Assembly (NCBI GenBank): GCA_024742875.1
Contig: JANSXP010000045.1
Span: 1 to 60,529, forward strand
Length of the DNA: 60,529 nucleotides
Source of the DNA: Planctomycetaceae bacterium
GTDB taxonomy: Bacteria > Planctomycetota > Planctomycetia > Planctomycetales > Planctomycetaceae
Direction: 5' to 3'
The position numbers were made by a program, and so were the translations under genes. Positions 51,936-60,165 of the stretch are shown piece after piece. Position 1 is the stretch's first letter, and the number at the start of each line of letters is the position of its first letter. The notes beneath the pieces were generated by a model. That model did not search any database, was not told the DNA's origin, and worked only from the letters and a program-made list of their open reading frames with translations.

Positions 51936-52798
51936 CCGAGATCGCTGGAATCCCGTTTGACTTCAAAGCGCCCGGACGACTGGCGTCTGACGTCGAACGT
52001 GCGCTCGACGACTGGCACGCCCAGACCTGCACGCTGCTGAACGAAGGCCTGCAAAGCCTGGTGGGCAACACGGTCACCGTGACTATGGGAGAACTGAGCA
52101 GCGGCACGGCTGGCGACATTCTCAAACAGACGGCCGACCCCGGCTACGCAGCCAGCTTAAGACTTGGCACAGCCGAGGTTCCGTCGCTGGTGACCTTCTC
52201 GGGAGACATGATTGCCACGCTGGTCTCCGGAGTGCTGGGTGATATCGGCGAAGACTGGAAAGAATTCGAACCGCTGACCACGGTCGAAACTTCCATGCTG
52301 GAACTGCTGTTTGGCGAAGTCACCCGCACTGTCGGCATGGGCTGGCCCGAACTGGAGCCGCTGCCGTGCCGACTGGATGCGTGTCTGTATCGGCCGATGC
52401 GGTCCCGCATCTACGCGCCGGACGAAGGTCTGCTGCAGCGCGAGCTGATCATTGAAACACCGTTTGGCAAACAGAGTGCCTGGTGGCTGCTGCAGGTGGA
52501 TCGCCTGACCGACATTGGCATGTCGTCGCTTGATTCGCTGTCAGACGCGGACGTTCTGCCGGACGAACGGCTGCCGGCGATTGCCGCCACACTGCCCGTG
52601 GACATTGTCGTTCAGCTGGGCACCACACGCATTTCACTTCCGGAGATGAACGAACTGGAGGTCGGAGATTTTCTTGTGCTGGACCAGAATGTTCAGCAGC
52701 CGGTGGAGGCGTTTCTGGCGGGTCGACTGCAGTGGCTGGGAATGCCATGCCGTCTGGGCCGTCATCAGGGTTTTGAAATTCTAGCGTCGAAAAGGTAG
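51932..52798 (+). CDS. fliM: Flagellar switch protein FliM, divergent, without the CheY-binding N-terminus
   Basis: The start at 51932 is fixed by the ATGA overlap with fliL, and the protein begins MTEIAGIPFDFKAPGRLASDV. The usual first block of FliM, L-S-Q-x-E-I-D-A-L-L, which binds CheY-P, is absent. The middle region (RALDDWHAQTCTLLNEGLQSLVG, LVTFSGDMIATLVSGVLG) follows the FliM pattern with low similarity, and the C-terminal SpoA-like part (PVDIVVQLGTTRISLPEMNELEVGDFLVLDQNV) is recognisable. At 288 residues it is shorter than enteric FliM (334). It lies between fliL and fliN. How direction is switched is an open question. Confidence 0.85.
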   Translation: MTEIAGIPFDFKAPGRLASDVERALDDWHAQTCTLLNEGLQSLVGNTVTVTMGELSSGTAGDILKQTADPGYAASLRLGTAEVPSLVTFSGDMIATLVSGVLGDIGEDWKEFEPLTTVETSMLELLFGEVTRTVGMGWPELEPLPCRLDACLYRPMRSRIYAPDEGLLQRELIIETPFGKQSAWWLLQVDRLTDIGMSSLDSLSDADVLPDERLPAIAATLPVDIVVQLGTTRISLPEMNELEVGDFLVLDQNVQQPVEAFLAGRLQWLGMPCRLGRHQGFEILASKR

Positions 52799-52804
52799 GG
52801 CACG

Positions 52805-53218
52805 ATGCCGGAAACACCAACATCCGAAACGCCGGACACACCGGAATACACAGCAGCCGCAAATGTCAGCGCGCCGGCGGGCGATGTCGCCGCGCAGACG
52901 GCCAGTCCGGTGGAATTTCCGGAAAACTCTCCACGCACGTCCGCGCATCGACTCTCGCTCGATCGCTTTGCCGACGTGCAGGTGGAACTATCCGTGCAGA
53001 TAGGCAGTGTCAGTATGCCGATTGGTGACCTGCTTAATCTGGGTACAGGCTCGGTGGTCAAACTTGACCGTGAAATCACCGCGCCGGTTTCCGTTATGGC
53101 ACAGGGGATGAAAATCGCAGGGGGCGAAGTAGTTGTGGTCGATGACAAGTATGCCGTGCGCATCACGTCCATCGACGGCAACTCTGCCATCGACACCTCT
53201 GCATCGAAAGGTGGCTGA
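52805..53218 (+). CDS. fliN: Flagellar switch protein FliN
   Basis: The 137-residue protein has a variable, Pro/Thr/Glu-rich leader of about 60 residues, then a SpoA domain: FADVQVELSVQIGSVSMPIGDLLNLGTGSVVKLDREI and VVVVDDKYAVRIT. This is the core of FliN. An AGG lies upstream of the ATG at 52805, 6 bases after the fliM stop. FliN with FliM builds the cytoplasmic ring. Confidence 0.93.
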   Translation: MPETPTSETPDTPEYTAAANVSAPAGDVAAQTASPVEFPENSPRTSAHRLSLDRFADVQVELSVQIGSVSMPIGDLLNLGTGSVVKLDREITAPVSVMAQGMKIAGGEVVVVDDKYAVRITSIDGNSAIDTSASKGG

Positions 53219-53220
53219 CG

Positions 53221-53877
53221 ATGCCATCCCCCCGTAGTGCTGCGCTGCGCGCGCTGCCGATTTTCCTGCTGTTGATCTGCGGCCCGGATTCTTCGCCCGT
53301 CTGCCAGGCTGACGATCCTCCCGTCTATCGGCCGCAGGATCCTCACCGACTTCTGACCGCTCGCCCCACGTTTGCGCCGCCGCTGCTGTCACTGCCAGCG
53401 GCGGCCGACCGGAGTTCGCGAACGCCCGCTGCAGCGGCCACCGCGCCCCGTCCGGACGCCATCAGGTCAGACCCCACCGGAGACATACCGACCGGCACGC
53501 CGTTTCTGGATCTGACGAATCCGCAGAACGCAACTCCGTCGGCCACAGGACAGGGCATCGATCAGGACATGCTGATCAACTTCGGACTGTGGATGGTCGT
53601 CATTCTGTGCCTGTGCGGCCTGTCTGTTGTGGGTCTGAAAATGCTGCAGCGACGCGGCATCATCAAAGCCGGGTCCGCAGGTCCTTCCACAGGACACGCG
53701 CGGGTGATTGACTCACTGAGTCTGGGCCGCAATCAGTTTGTCCAGTTGATTGAAATCGGCGGCCGTCAGGTGCTGCTGGCCTCAGACACCTCCGGAATTC
53801 GCGAAATGGTTCCTTTGGCCGACGAATTTGACGCCTCTTTGCTGGAAGCGTCCGAGCAGCTGGAGGACGCCGCATGA
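53221..53877 (+). CDS. fliO: FliO-like export gate assembly protein
   Basis: The 218-residue protein starts 2 bases after fliN. It has an N-terminal signal-like stretch, a long Pro/Ala/Thr-rich periplasmic region, one transmembrane helix at about 118-142 (MLINFGLWMVVILCLCGLSVVG) and a cytoplasmic domain with HARVIDSLSLGRNQFVQLIEIGGRQVLLASD, the FliO signature. FliO assists folding of FliP, and fliP overlaps its 3' end. Confidence 0.87.
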   Translation: MPSPRSAALRALPIFLLLICGPDSSPVCQADDPPVYRPQDPHRLLTARPTFAPPLLSLPAAADRSSRTPAAAATAPRPDAIRSDPTGDIPTGTPFLDLTNPQNATPSATGQGIDQDMLINFGLWMVVILCLCGLSVVGLKMLQRRGIIKAGSAGPSTGHARVIDSLSLGRNQFVQLIEIGGRQVLLASDTSGIREMVPLADEFDASLLEASEQLEDAA

Positions 53878-54557
53878 TGTTTGCCGCCACCGAAACGCTG
53901 CAGCGGGTTGTCGAATCCGACACCATGCAGGGGCTGTCGCCCCAGCTGAAAGTCGCCCTGTTTCTGGGCGCCATGGCCTTCATCTCGTCGGCTCTGGTGA
54001 CCATGACGGCCTTCACACGCATCGTGATTGTGCTGTCGTTTGTCCGCCGAGCGCTGGCCACACAGGAGATCCCGCCCACTCAGGTGATTGTCGGGCTGTC
54101 ACTGTTTCTGACGTTCTTCGTCATGGCCCCCACCGCGTCACGGATTGAAGCCGAAGCCATTGTCCCCTATCTGGATGGCAACATCGACGGCGGTCAGGCA
54201 TTTGAGTCTGCCAAAAGCGCTGTTCAGGATTTCATGCTGCGTCAGACCCGCAAACGCGACATCGCGCTGTTTGCCAGCATCGCCCGCATCTCGTCCATTT
54301 CCACGCCCAAAGACACGCCCATGCGGGTGCTCATTCCCGCCTATGTGGTGAGCGAACTGAAGACCGCCTTCATCATGGGCTTTTGTGTGTATATCCCCTT
54401 CATCCTCATCGATCTGGTGGTGTCCATCATCCTGATGTCACTGGGCATGATGATGATGCCGCCGATGGTGATCTCCACGCCATTTAAGCTGCTGCTGTTT
54501 GTGGTGGTCGATGGCTGGGTGCTGATCGCACAAACGTTAACCCTCAGCTTTCACTGA
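53874..54557 (+). CDS. fliP: Flagellar export gate protein
   Basis: The start ATG overlaps the fliO stop (ATGA). The 227-residue protein shows the FliP core: QLKVALFLGAMAFISSALVTMTAFTRIVIVLSFVRRAL, PPTQVIVGLSLFLTFFVMAP, and the C-terminal MGFCVYIPFILIDLVVSIILMSLGMMMMPP. The N-terminus lacks a clear signal peptide, unlike the enteric protein. The usual partners fliQ, fliR and flhB do not follow; flhA comes next after 72 bases. Confidence 0.95.
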   Translation: MMFAATETLQRVVESDTMQGLSPQLKVALFLGAMAFISSALVTMTAFTRIVIVLSFVRRALATQEIPPTQVIVGLSLFLTFFVMAPTASRIEAEAIVPYLDGNIDGGQAFESAKSAVQDFMLRQTRKRDIALFASIARISSISTPKDTPMRVLIPAYVVSELKTAFIMGFCVYIPFILIDLVVSIILMSLGMMMMPPMVISTPFKLLLFVVVDGWVLIAQTLTLSFH

Positions 54558-54629
54558 CGCCCAACTGCCGGGCGAACTGATCCACACTCCCAGACTTCCG
54601 ACACAGTAATCCGCTCCTGACCGTCGTTC

Positions 54630-56741
54630 ATGGCTGATACGTCCAAAAATTCTCCGCTCGTCTCCGGACTGCTGACCAACAGTGAAACGGCTTTGTCCGT
54701 CGGGCTGCTGGCCGGTCTGGTCGTGATGCTGGTGCCGCTGCCCACGCCGCTGCTGGACGGACTGCTGGCCTGCAATCTGGGCGCCAGCCTGCTGCTGCTG
54801 ATGGTAACCCTCAGTGCGCGTCAGGCCATGGAACTGTCGGTCTTCCCGTCTTTGCTGCTGCTGCTGACGCTGTTTCGTCTGGCGCTGAATGTTGCCACCA
54901 CGCGATTGATCCTGCTGGACGCCGATGCCGGGAAAATCGTCACAGCCTTCGGCAACTATGTGGTGGGCGGGCAGCTGATCGTGGGGCTTGTGATCTTTGT
55001 CATTTTGATCACCATCCAGTTTATGGTGATCACCAAAGGAGCCGGGCGCATTTCAGAAGTGGCCGCCCGTTTCACACTGGACGCCATGCCCGGCAAGCAG
55101 ATGGCCATCGACGCAGAACTGAATGCCGGCAGCATCACGGATAAAGAAGCCCGTCGACGACGCGATGAACTGTCTCAGGAAACCGAGTTCTACGGGGCGA
55201 TGGACGGTGCCAGCAAATTTGTGCGGGGCGACTCGATTGCCGGGCTGATCATCACTGTGGTGAACCTGCTGGGTGGCGTGGTCATGGGAATGACCAATGG
55301 CCTCTCGTTTGTGGATTCCATTCGCACCTATTCCATTCTGACAGTCGGCGATGGACTGGTTTCACAGATTCCCGCACTGGTGATCGCCACCACAGCCGGT
55401 GTGCTGGTCACCAAGACCACCTCCGAAAACAGCCTCGGCGAGGAAATCAACAGTCAGCTGTTCCAAAGTCGGCAGCCGCTGTATGTGGGCGCCGCCATCC
55501 TGTTTGCGATGGCTCTGATTCCCGACATGCCCGCCATCCCGTTCCTGTCACTGGCCGGTGGTCTGGTGCTGCTGGCCCGCTTTGTCACGCCCGATCTCAC
55601 ATCCGAAGCGGAACCCGGTGAAGAAGGCGAACCGCAGACCAGTGAACCCGCCGCTCCCTCTGAAGAAGAACAGATCGATGAGTTTCTGCTGTCCGATCGG
55701 GCCGTGATTGAAGTGGGCGCTCGCCTGGTGCCCTCCATTCGATCCGGCAAAACCAAGGGACTTTCAGAACGCATCACCACGCTGCGTAAAGAGCTGTCCC
55801 GCGCCAATGGCGTCTGGATTCCGCCTGTGCGCATCAACAGCAACCTGACACTGCAGGCAGACGAATACCGCATTCTGGTGGCCGGCCGGCGAGTGGCCGG
55901 ATCCGCCGTCCATCAGGGACGGCTGCTGGCCATTCTGCCCGAACATCAGCGAGTGACCGTGCCGGGGACCGACACCACGGAACCGTCCTTCGGCCTGCCC
56001 GCCCGCTGGATTGGCGAAGAAGACCGCCGCATTGCCGAAGCCCAGGGCTGCACGGTGGTCGATCCGCTGAGTGTGCTGATTACTCATCTGGGGGAAGTGC
56101 TGAAGAACCACTCACACGAGCTGCTGACCCTGGAGTCGCTGAAACAGATGCTCAAACGCGTCGAGACATTTGCGCCCACCGTGGTGGAAGAGATTCGGCC
56201 GGAGACCATTCGCATAGGCACACTGCATCAGGTCCTCGTCCAGCTGGCCGAAGACCGCATTCCACTGAATGACCTGGCACTGATTCTGGAGGCCATTTTG
56301 AATCACGCTCCAGGTCAGACAGACATCAATGTGCTGACCGATCGTGTCCGCGTCGATCTGGGCCGACTGGTGTGCGAGCAGTTTCGCGACACCGAAGGCA
56401 CGCTGCAGTCCATCACCATGGCACCGGAACTGGATGCTCAGCTGCGGACCAGCCTGCACGAAGGCCAGCTGGTGATCGGCCCCGACGCACTGGGGCGCCT
56501 GATTCAGTCAGTCAATCGTTCGTGGGGCGAGTGCCGGCGACGCGGGCAGCACGCCGCCTTTCTCGTGGACGCATCTCTGCGTCGCCCGCTGAAAATGGTG
56601 CTGGCTCGGTCCGTTCCCGATCTGCGACTGCTGGCCTATCAGGAAGTTCCCAATGACATGATCATCAGTTCGCTGCATGCGATCGCTCAGACGGCCGTCT
56701 TTGCCGACACAACCGACTCCGCCGCCAACCAGGCCGCCTGA
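54630..56741 (+). CDS. flhA: Flagellar export gate protein FlhA
   Basis: The 703-residue protein has eight probable transmembrane helices in the first half, from LLAGLVVMLVPLPTPLLDGLL to the fourth pair near AAILFAMALIPDMPAIPFLSLAGG, with the FHIPEP signature AARFTLDAMPGKQMAIDAEL between helices 4 and 5. The cytoplasmic C-terminal half includes VGARLVPSIRS, LTLQADEYRILVAG and LKRVETFAPTVVEEIRPETIRIG-type blocks. Its length matches the family. It is the only large export gate gene here apart from fliP. Confidence 0.97.
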   Translation: MADTSKNSPLVSGLLTNSETALSVGLLAGLVVMLVPLPTPLLDGLLACNLGASLLLLMVTLSARQAMELSVFPSLLLLLTLFRLALNVATTRLILLDADAGKIVTAFGNYVVGGQLIVGLVIFVILITIQFMVITKGAGRISEVAARFTLDAMPGKQMAIDAELNAGSITDKEARRRRDELSQETEFYGAMDGASKFVRGDSIAGLIITVVNLLGGVVMGMTNGLSFVDSIRTYSILTVGDGLVSQIPALVIATTAGVLVTKTTSENSLGEEINSQLFQSRQPLYVGAAILFAMALIPDMPAIPFLSLAGGLVLLARFVTPDLTSEAEPGEEGEPQTSEPAAPSEEEQIDEFLLSDRAVIEVGARLVPSIRSGKTKGLSERITTLRKELSRANGVWIPPVRINSNLTLQADEYRILVAGRRVAGSAVHQGRLLAILPEHQRVTVPGTDTTEPSFGLPARWIGEEDRRIAEAQGCTVVDPLSVLITHLGEVLKNHSHELLTLESLKQMLKRVETFAPTVVEEIRPETIRIGTLHQVLVQLAEDRIPLNDLALILEAILNHAPGQTDINVLTDRVRVDLGRLVCEQFRDTEGTLQSITMAPELDAQLRTSLHEGQLVIGPDALGRLIQSVNRSWGECRRRGQHAAFLVDASLRRPLKMVLARSVPDLRLLAYQEVPNDMIISSLHAIAQTAVFADTTDSAANQAA

Positions 56742-56809
56742 CCACCCACATACACCTTCTCTGATCTGACCTGACCTGATCACTCACTTCTGTCGTTTCA
56801 CCATCAAAT

Positions 56810-57028
56810 ATGTCCGAGCCCGTCCCTCATCTGTCCGCCCGCACCACATCCACCGGAGTGGGTCTGCTGACTGCCTGCGTCGCGTTTTTGATCTGCGCGC
56901 TGCAGGGAGATTCCGCCGGTCGCTGCGTGGTTAAGGCCATGCTGTGCGGACTGTTCTGCGGGCTGATGGTTTCCACATTTGCGGCCATCTGGAAAAAGAT
57001 GGTCGACGGTCTGCCAGACGACCGTTAG
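56810..57028 (+). CDS. Small two-helix membrane protein (72 aa)
   Basis: The ATG at 56810 opens a protein with two hydrophobic segments (about residues 16-30 and 41-60, VGLLTACVAFLICALQG and VVKAMLCGLFCGLMVSTFAA) and a basic end (IWKKMVDGLPDDR). It is on the plus strand 68 bases after flhA. It does not match FliQ, which is of similar size but different pattern. Its role is unknown; placement suggests a flagellar accessory. Confidence 0.65.
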   Translation: MSEPVPHLSARTTSTGVGLLTACVAFLICALQGDSAGRCVVKAMLCGLFCGLMVSTFAAIWKKMVDGLPDDR

Positions 57029-57053
57029 CCCCCGGCTGTAAGGAGACAACCCG

Positions 57054-57311
57054 ATGCCCATCGTCAAAAAACACAGCGCCGCCTTTGATGCCGATGCACT
57101 GGTCTCGCTTGCCGAGTTTACGCGCCGTTCGGAACCCCAGCCGGCAGATTCCACCGACACTGACACCGCTGATGCGTCCACAGATCATCAGTCGCACAAA
57201 GAACCGGCCATCGAGCTGGTTCGCAACGGCGCCGGAGACATCATTCGCATCGACGTTCGCTGCGAATGCGGTCAGACCACCAGTCTGCACTGCGAATACG
57301 AAACCCCCTGA
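57054..57311 (+). CDS. Small protein of unknown function (85 aa)
   Basis: AAGGAGAC is five bases before the ATG at 57054, a strong ribosome site. The 85-residue product has an acidic Thr/Asp-rich middle (DSTDTDTADASTDH) and a C-terminal strand with closely spaced Cys (IRIDVRCECGQTTSLHCEYE), which could bind metal. It is co-directional with the 72-residue gene. No family is recognised. Coupled location in the fliL-flhA run makes it a candidate flagellar accessory. Confidence 0.65.
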   Translation: MPIVKKHSAAFDADALVSLAEFTRRSEPQPADSTDTDTADASTDHQSHKEPAIELVRNGAGDIIRIDVRCECGQTTSLHCEYETP

Positions 57312-57406
57312 GCCCGCTCCCCCAAACCGAGTCGCTCCCGCCAGCATGTGCTGCGGACGCTCGGACACATGACCCAAAATCGAATCCCGCTGTCAGGATG
57401 CCCACG

Positions 57407-57955
57407 ATGTCTGCCCTTACATCACCCACCCAACTGCTGGCTGTCGGCCGCCGCACGTGGCTGTTCGTTCTCGCAGCCGCCAGCCTGAATGTGTTGTCCG
57501 GTTGCGCACTGCCCACGCAGGCGTGCCACGACTGTCCCGCCTGCCAGCAGGAACAGGCGCAACAACAGGCACGAGAGCGAGCACTGGAGCAGGAAAAACG
57601 TCTGACCGAAGCGGATCAGAAACCGGCCCCCGTTCCGGAAACAGCCGAGAGGCTGATTGTGCCCACATCCGCCAGCGTGCCCTCGGCAGACGCCGACTCA
57701 CGCCTGCTGGTGCTGGAAGATGAACTGCGCCGACTGCAGCAGGCACGCCGTGACGAACTGACCCACCACAAACGTCTGCAGCTGGCGGTGTACGCGATGA
57801 ACGACCGCGTGGAACAGCTGAATGCGGAGGTGGACCACTGGCAGGGCGAAGTTTCGCGACTGGAACACGAAGCGGTAGCCCAGCAAAATCGGGATCTGGC
57901 CGGCATGGAGCAGCTGTCCCGCATGCTGGACGAACTGACGGTGACTAACGAATGA
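57407..57955 (+). CDS. Coiled-coil lipoprotein of unknown function
   Basis: The ATG at 57407 is preferred (AGGA eight bases upstream); 57398 also starts in frame. The 182-residue protein has a lipoprotein signal ending LSGC, then a Gln/Glu-rich helical part (QEQAQQQARERALEQEKRL) and a C-terminal coiled coil (LLVLEDELRRLQQARRDELTHHK through MNDRVEQLNAEVDHWQGEVSRLEHE). It overlaps the convergent flgE end by 11 bases. The coiled coil and location suggest an envelope protein linked to the flagellum, for example a stand-in for basal-body lipoprotein parts, but there is no direct evidence. Confidence 0.7.
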   Translation: MSALTSPTQLLAVGRRTWLFVLAAASLNVLSGCALPTQACHDCPACQQEQAQQQARERALEQEKRLTEADQKPAPVPETAERLIVPTSASVPSADADSRLLVLEDELRRLQQARRDELTHHKRLQLAVYAMNDRVEQLNAEVDHWQGEVSRLEHEAVAQQNRDLAGMEQLSRMLDELTVTNE

Positions 57956-59639
57956 TGTTGGTCAGCTCTTCCAGCACTTCGTCTGTGACGGTCACCGTTC
58001 TGGCGTTGGCTGAGAAGCCTCGCTGGGCAATGATCAGCCGGGTGAATTCCGCCGTAAGCTCCACGTTGGACCCTTCCAGCTGTCCGGCCCGAATGGCGCC
58101 CCGGCCTCCGCTGAGTGCGCTTCCCAGCAGCGCCGCTCCACTGGCAAGCGTCTCCTCAAACTGATTGTCGCCAATCCCCTTCAAACCGTTGGAGTTGCGG
58201 AAGTTGGCGATCGCCAGCTGGGCCAGCGGAAAACGCACGCCGTTGTCGGCAATGCCAAAGACCACTCCATCCGCATCGGTGCTCACCTTTTCGAACACAC
58301 CATTGGCGTAACCGTTGGCTTCTCCCAGCGGTGTGGAAACCGAATCACCGGTCTGCGACAGTCCGTCGAGGCTCCCCAGCTCTCCAAAATTGACGTCGAT
58401 GATCTGATCTTCTGACTGGTCATTCAGTCGCAGCACAAACCGGGAGTCTCCATTGCCCGTGCCGCCGAACTGCACCAGTGTTCCATCATCGGCAAAGCGA
58501 ATTCCGGTCACCGATCCATCCACGATTTCACCAATGGTCGGATCAATATCGCCCGTCAGACTCCAGCTGCCGTCTTCCTGCTTTGTCAGATTCAGGTCCA
58601 TCGTGAACGAACTGCCGCGTGTATCGAACATCTGCGTGGAGGCAAATGACACAGACGTGGCTTCTGTGCCTTCCACCTGATCCACCATTGGGATTGTGCT
58701 GAATTCCGTTTCGCCGTGGGGTGGAATCGATCCATCGGGATTGGCGGCCGGCTGAATATAGTCCAGCCGGATATTCAGATGAGAAATCCCCTTCGTGCGG
58801 GAAGTGGCCACAATGCGGCCGTTCGAAAACGTCACATCTGCGCCCGGATAGGCGTTATCAATGGCGCTGACGAGATCAGCCATGGTGGTCGTCCCGTCCA
58901 CAGAGAACTCCACGCTGACGGGCGTGAAATCCACGTCATTTCCGGCAATACGAATCAGGTCGCCGGGGATGTGATCCACCACGTTAATGTCCAGGTCATT
59001 AATCAGCGTGGATGTCGTGGCGATGTTGCCGCCGGTGAGGAAACGGGACTCACTGTGCACCACATTGGCCAGCTGCGCCGTCGCGTTGCGGGGAATCGTG
59101 CCCGTGATGTCCAGCTGACTGGTCTGCAGCCCGGGGATGCGAGCGCCCAGCGGAATCTTGATGCTGTCATCGCCGTTCACCTGAAACGCCGGATTGACGC
59201 CATCCGGTTCTCCAATGTCGCCAATTCGCTGCAAAGGCGTACCGGTCGACGGGTCCACCAGCGTGCCGTCATTGGAAATTCCAAACGCGCCCGCCCGGGT
59301 ATAGACCGGCCCGTCGGCCGTCTGCAGAACAAAGTAGCCAGCCCCTTCAATCGCCAGGTCCAGCTGCCGACCGGTCTGCTCCAGATTGCCCTGCGCGTCG
59401 TTGCGATCCACCTGGGCCAGGTTGGTGCCGCTGCCCGCCTGAATGGGATTCACGCTGCCGATAATCCCCGTGGCACCGGACTGAGCTTCCTTAATGTTCT
59501 GGTACACAAGGTCCGAGAACAGAACCCGCGACGACTTGAACGCGGTCGTGTCCACGTTCGCGAGGTTGTTTCCGATGACCTGCAGCATCTCCTGGTGACT
59601 GCGGAGTCCCGAAATTCCAACGAGCAGTGAATTGGCCAT
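57945..59639 (-). CDS. flgE: Flagellar hook protein
   Basis: The 564-residue protein has the rod/hook N-terminus MANSLLVGISGLRSHQEMLQVIGNNLANVDTTAFKSSRV, LAIEGAGYFVLQTADGPVYTRAGAF and a C-terminal NVELTAEFTRLIIAQRGFSANARTVTVTDEVLEEL, all features of FlgE. It is larger than the enteric hook protein (402), because of added middle domains. Its stop overlaps the convergent coiled-coil lipoprotein gene. It follows flgD with a 109-base gap. Confidence 0.95.
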   Translation of the reverse strand: MANSLLVGISGLRSHQEMLQVIGNNLANVDTTAFKSSRVLFSDLVYQNIKEAQSGATGIIGSVNPIQAGSGTNLAQVDRNDAQGNLEQTGRQLDLAIEGAGYFVLQTADGPVYTRAGAFGISNDGTLVDPSTGTPLQRIGDIGEPDGVNPAFQVNGDDSIKIPLGARIPGLQTSQLDITGTIPRNATAQLANVVHSESRFLTGGNIATTSTLINDLDINVVDHIPGDLIRIAGNDVDFTPVSVEFSVDGTTTMADLVSAIDNAYPGADVTFSNGRIVATSRTKGISHLNIRLDYIQPAANPDGSIPPHGETEFSTIPMVDQVEGTEATSVSFASTQMFDTRGSSFTMDLNLTKQEDGSWSLTGDIDPTIGEIVDGSVTGIRFADDGTLVQFGGTGNGDSRFVLRLNDQSEDQIIDVNFGELGSLDGLSQTGDSVSTPLGEANGYANGVFEKVSTDADGVVFGIADNGVRFPLAQLAIANFRNSNGLKGIGDNQFEETLASGAALLGSALSGGRGAIRAGQLEGSNVELTAEFTRLIIAQRGFSANARTVTVTDEVLEELTNIIR

Positions 59640-59748
59640 GTGTCTGTTCCGCTTAGGTCTGTCGAGTGTGTTTCAGGACGCGGCAGCATCGCCGTGGTCC
59701 GATGTGACGTGCAAATGTGGTTTGCGGGATGTGGTTCTGAACCGTGCT

Positions 59749-60135
59749 TTAAGTGCCAGTGCCGGACGCATCCGCGACGGGCGCGGGAGGATTGCGAACG
59801 GTCACAATGCCGCTGAGCGGCACCAGCGTGCCATCGACATCCACCAGTACCTGTCCGTCTTCCTGGCGAATCGCCTGAGCGATGCCCGTCAGATTGTCGT
59901 CTGTCGTGATTTCCTGCCCGAGCACCTCGGTTCCACTGGCCACCAGTTCCAGCTGCAGCAGGTCATCAAATTTGGTGTTCAGATTTTCCAGTCCCTCGAC
60001 CGTGGAAAACTGAGCCAGCTGAGCGAGAAAGTCCTGTTGTTCGACCGGCTCCAGCGGGTCCTGATACTGCAGCTGCGTCACAAACAGTTCCAAAAACTGC
60101 TGCTGCCCGAGTGCAGCGTTGAATGCTTCCGTCAT
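59749..60135 (-). CDS. flgD: Hook capping protein
   Basis: The ATG at 60135 is chosen because AGGA lies seven bases upstream; a TTG at 60165 opens the frame earlier. The 128-residue protein has the FlgD N-terminus LGQQQFLELFVTQLQYQDPLEPVEQQDFLAQLAQFSTVEGL and a shortened C-terminal part (GQVLVDVDGTLVPLSGIVTV). It is shorter than enteric FlgD (231), so the C-terminal tudor-like and FnIII parts are mostly missing. It follows fliK. Confidence 0.92.
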   Translation of the reverse strand: MTEAFNAALGQQQFLELFVTQLQYQDPLEPVEQQDFLAQLAQFSTVEGLENLNTKFDDLLQLELVASGTEVLGQEITTDDNLTGIAQAIRQEDGQVLVDVDGTLVPLSGIVTVRNPPAPVADASGTGT

Positions 60136-60165
60136 GAGAAATTCCTGGCGTGAGGTTGTGGCCAA

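Noticed and set aside
56810-57028. The 72-residue membrane protein as FliQ
   Set aside because: Size and helix count are similar, but the FliQ sequence pattern is not present and its position after flhA is not the usual one.
58716-59630. Plus-strand open frame of 304 codons
   Set aside because: Antisense to flgE, whose signatures are unambiguous.
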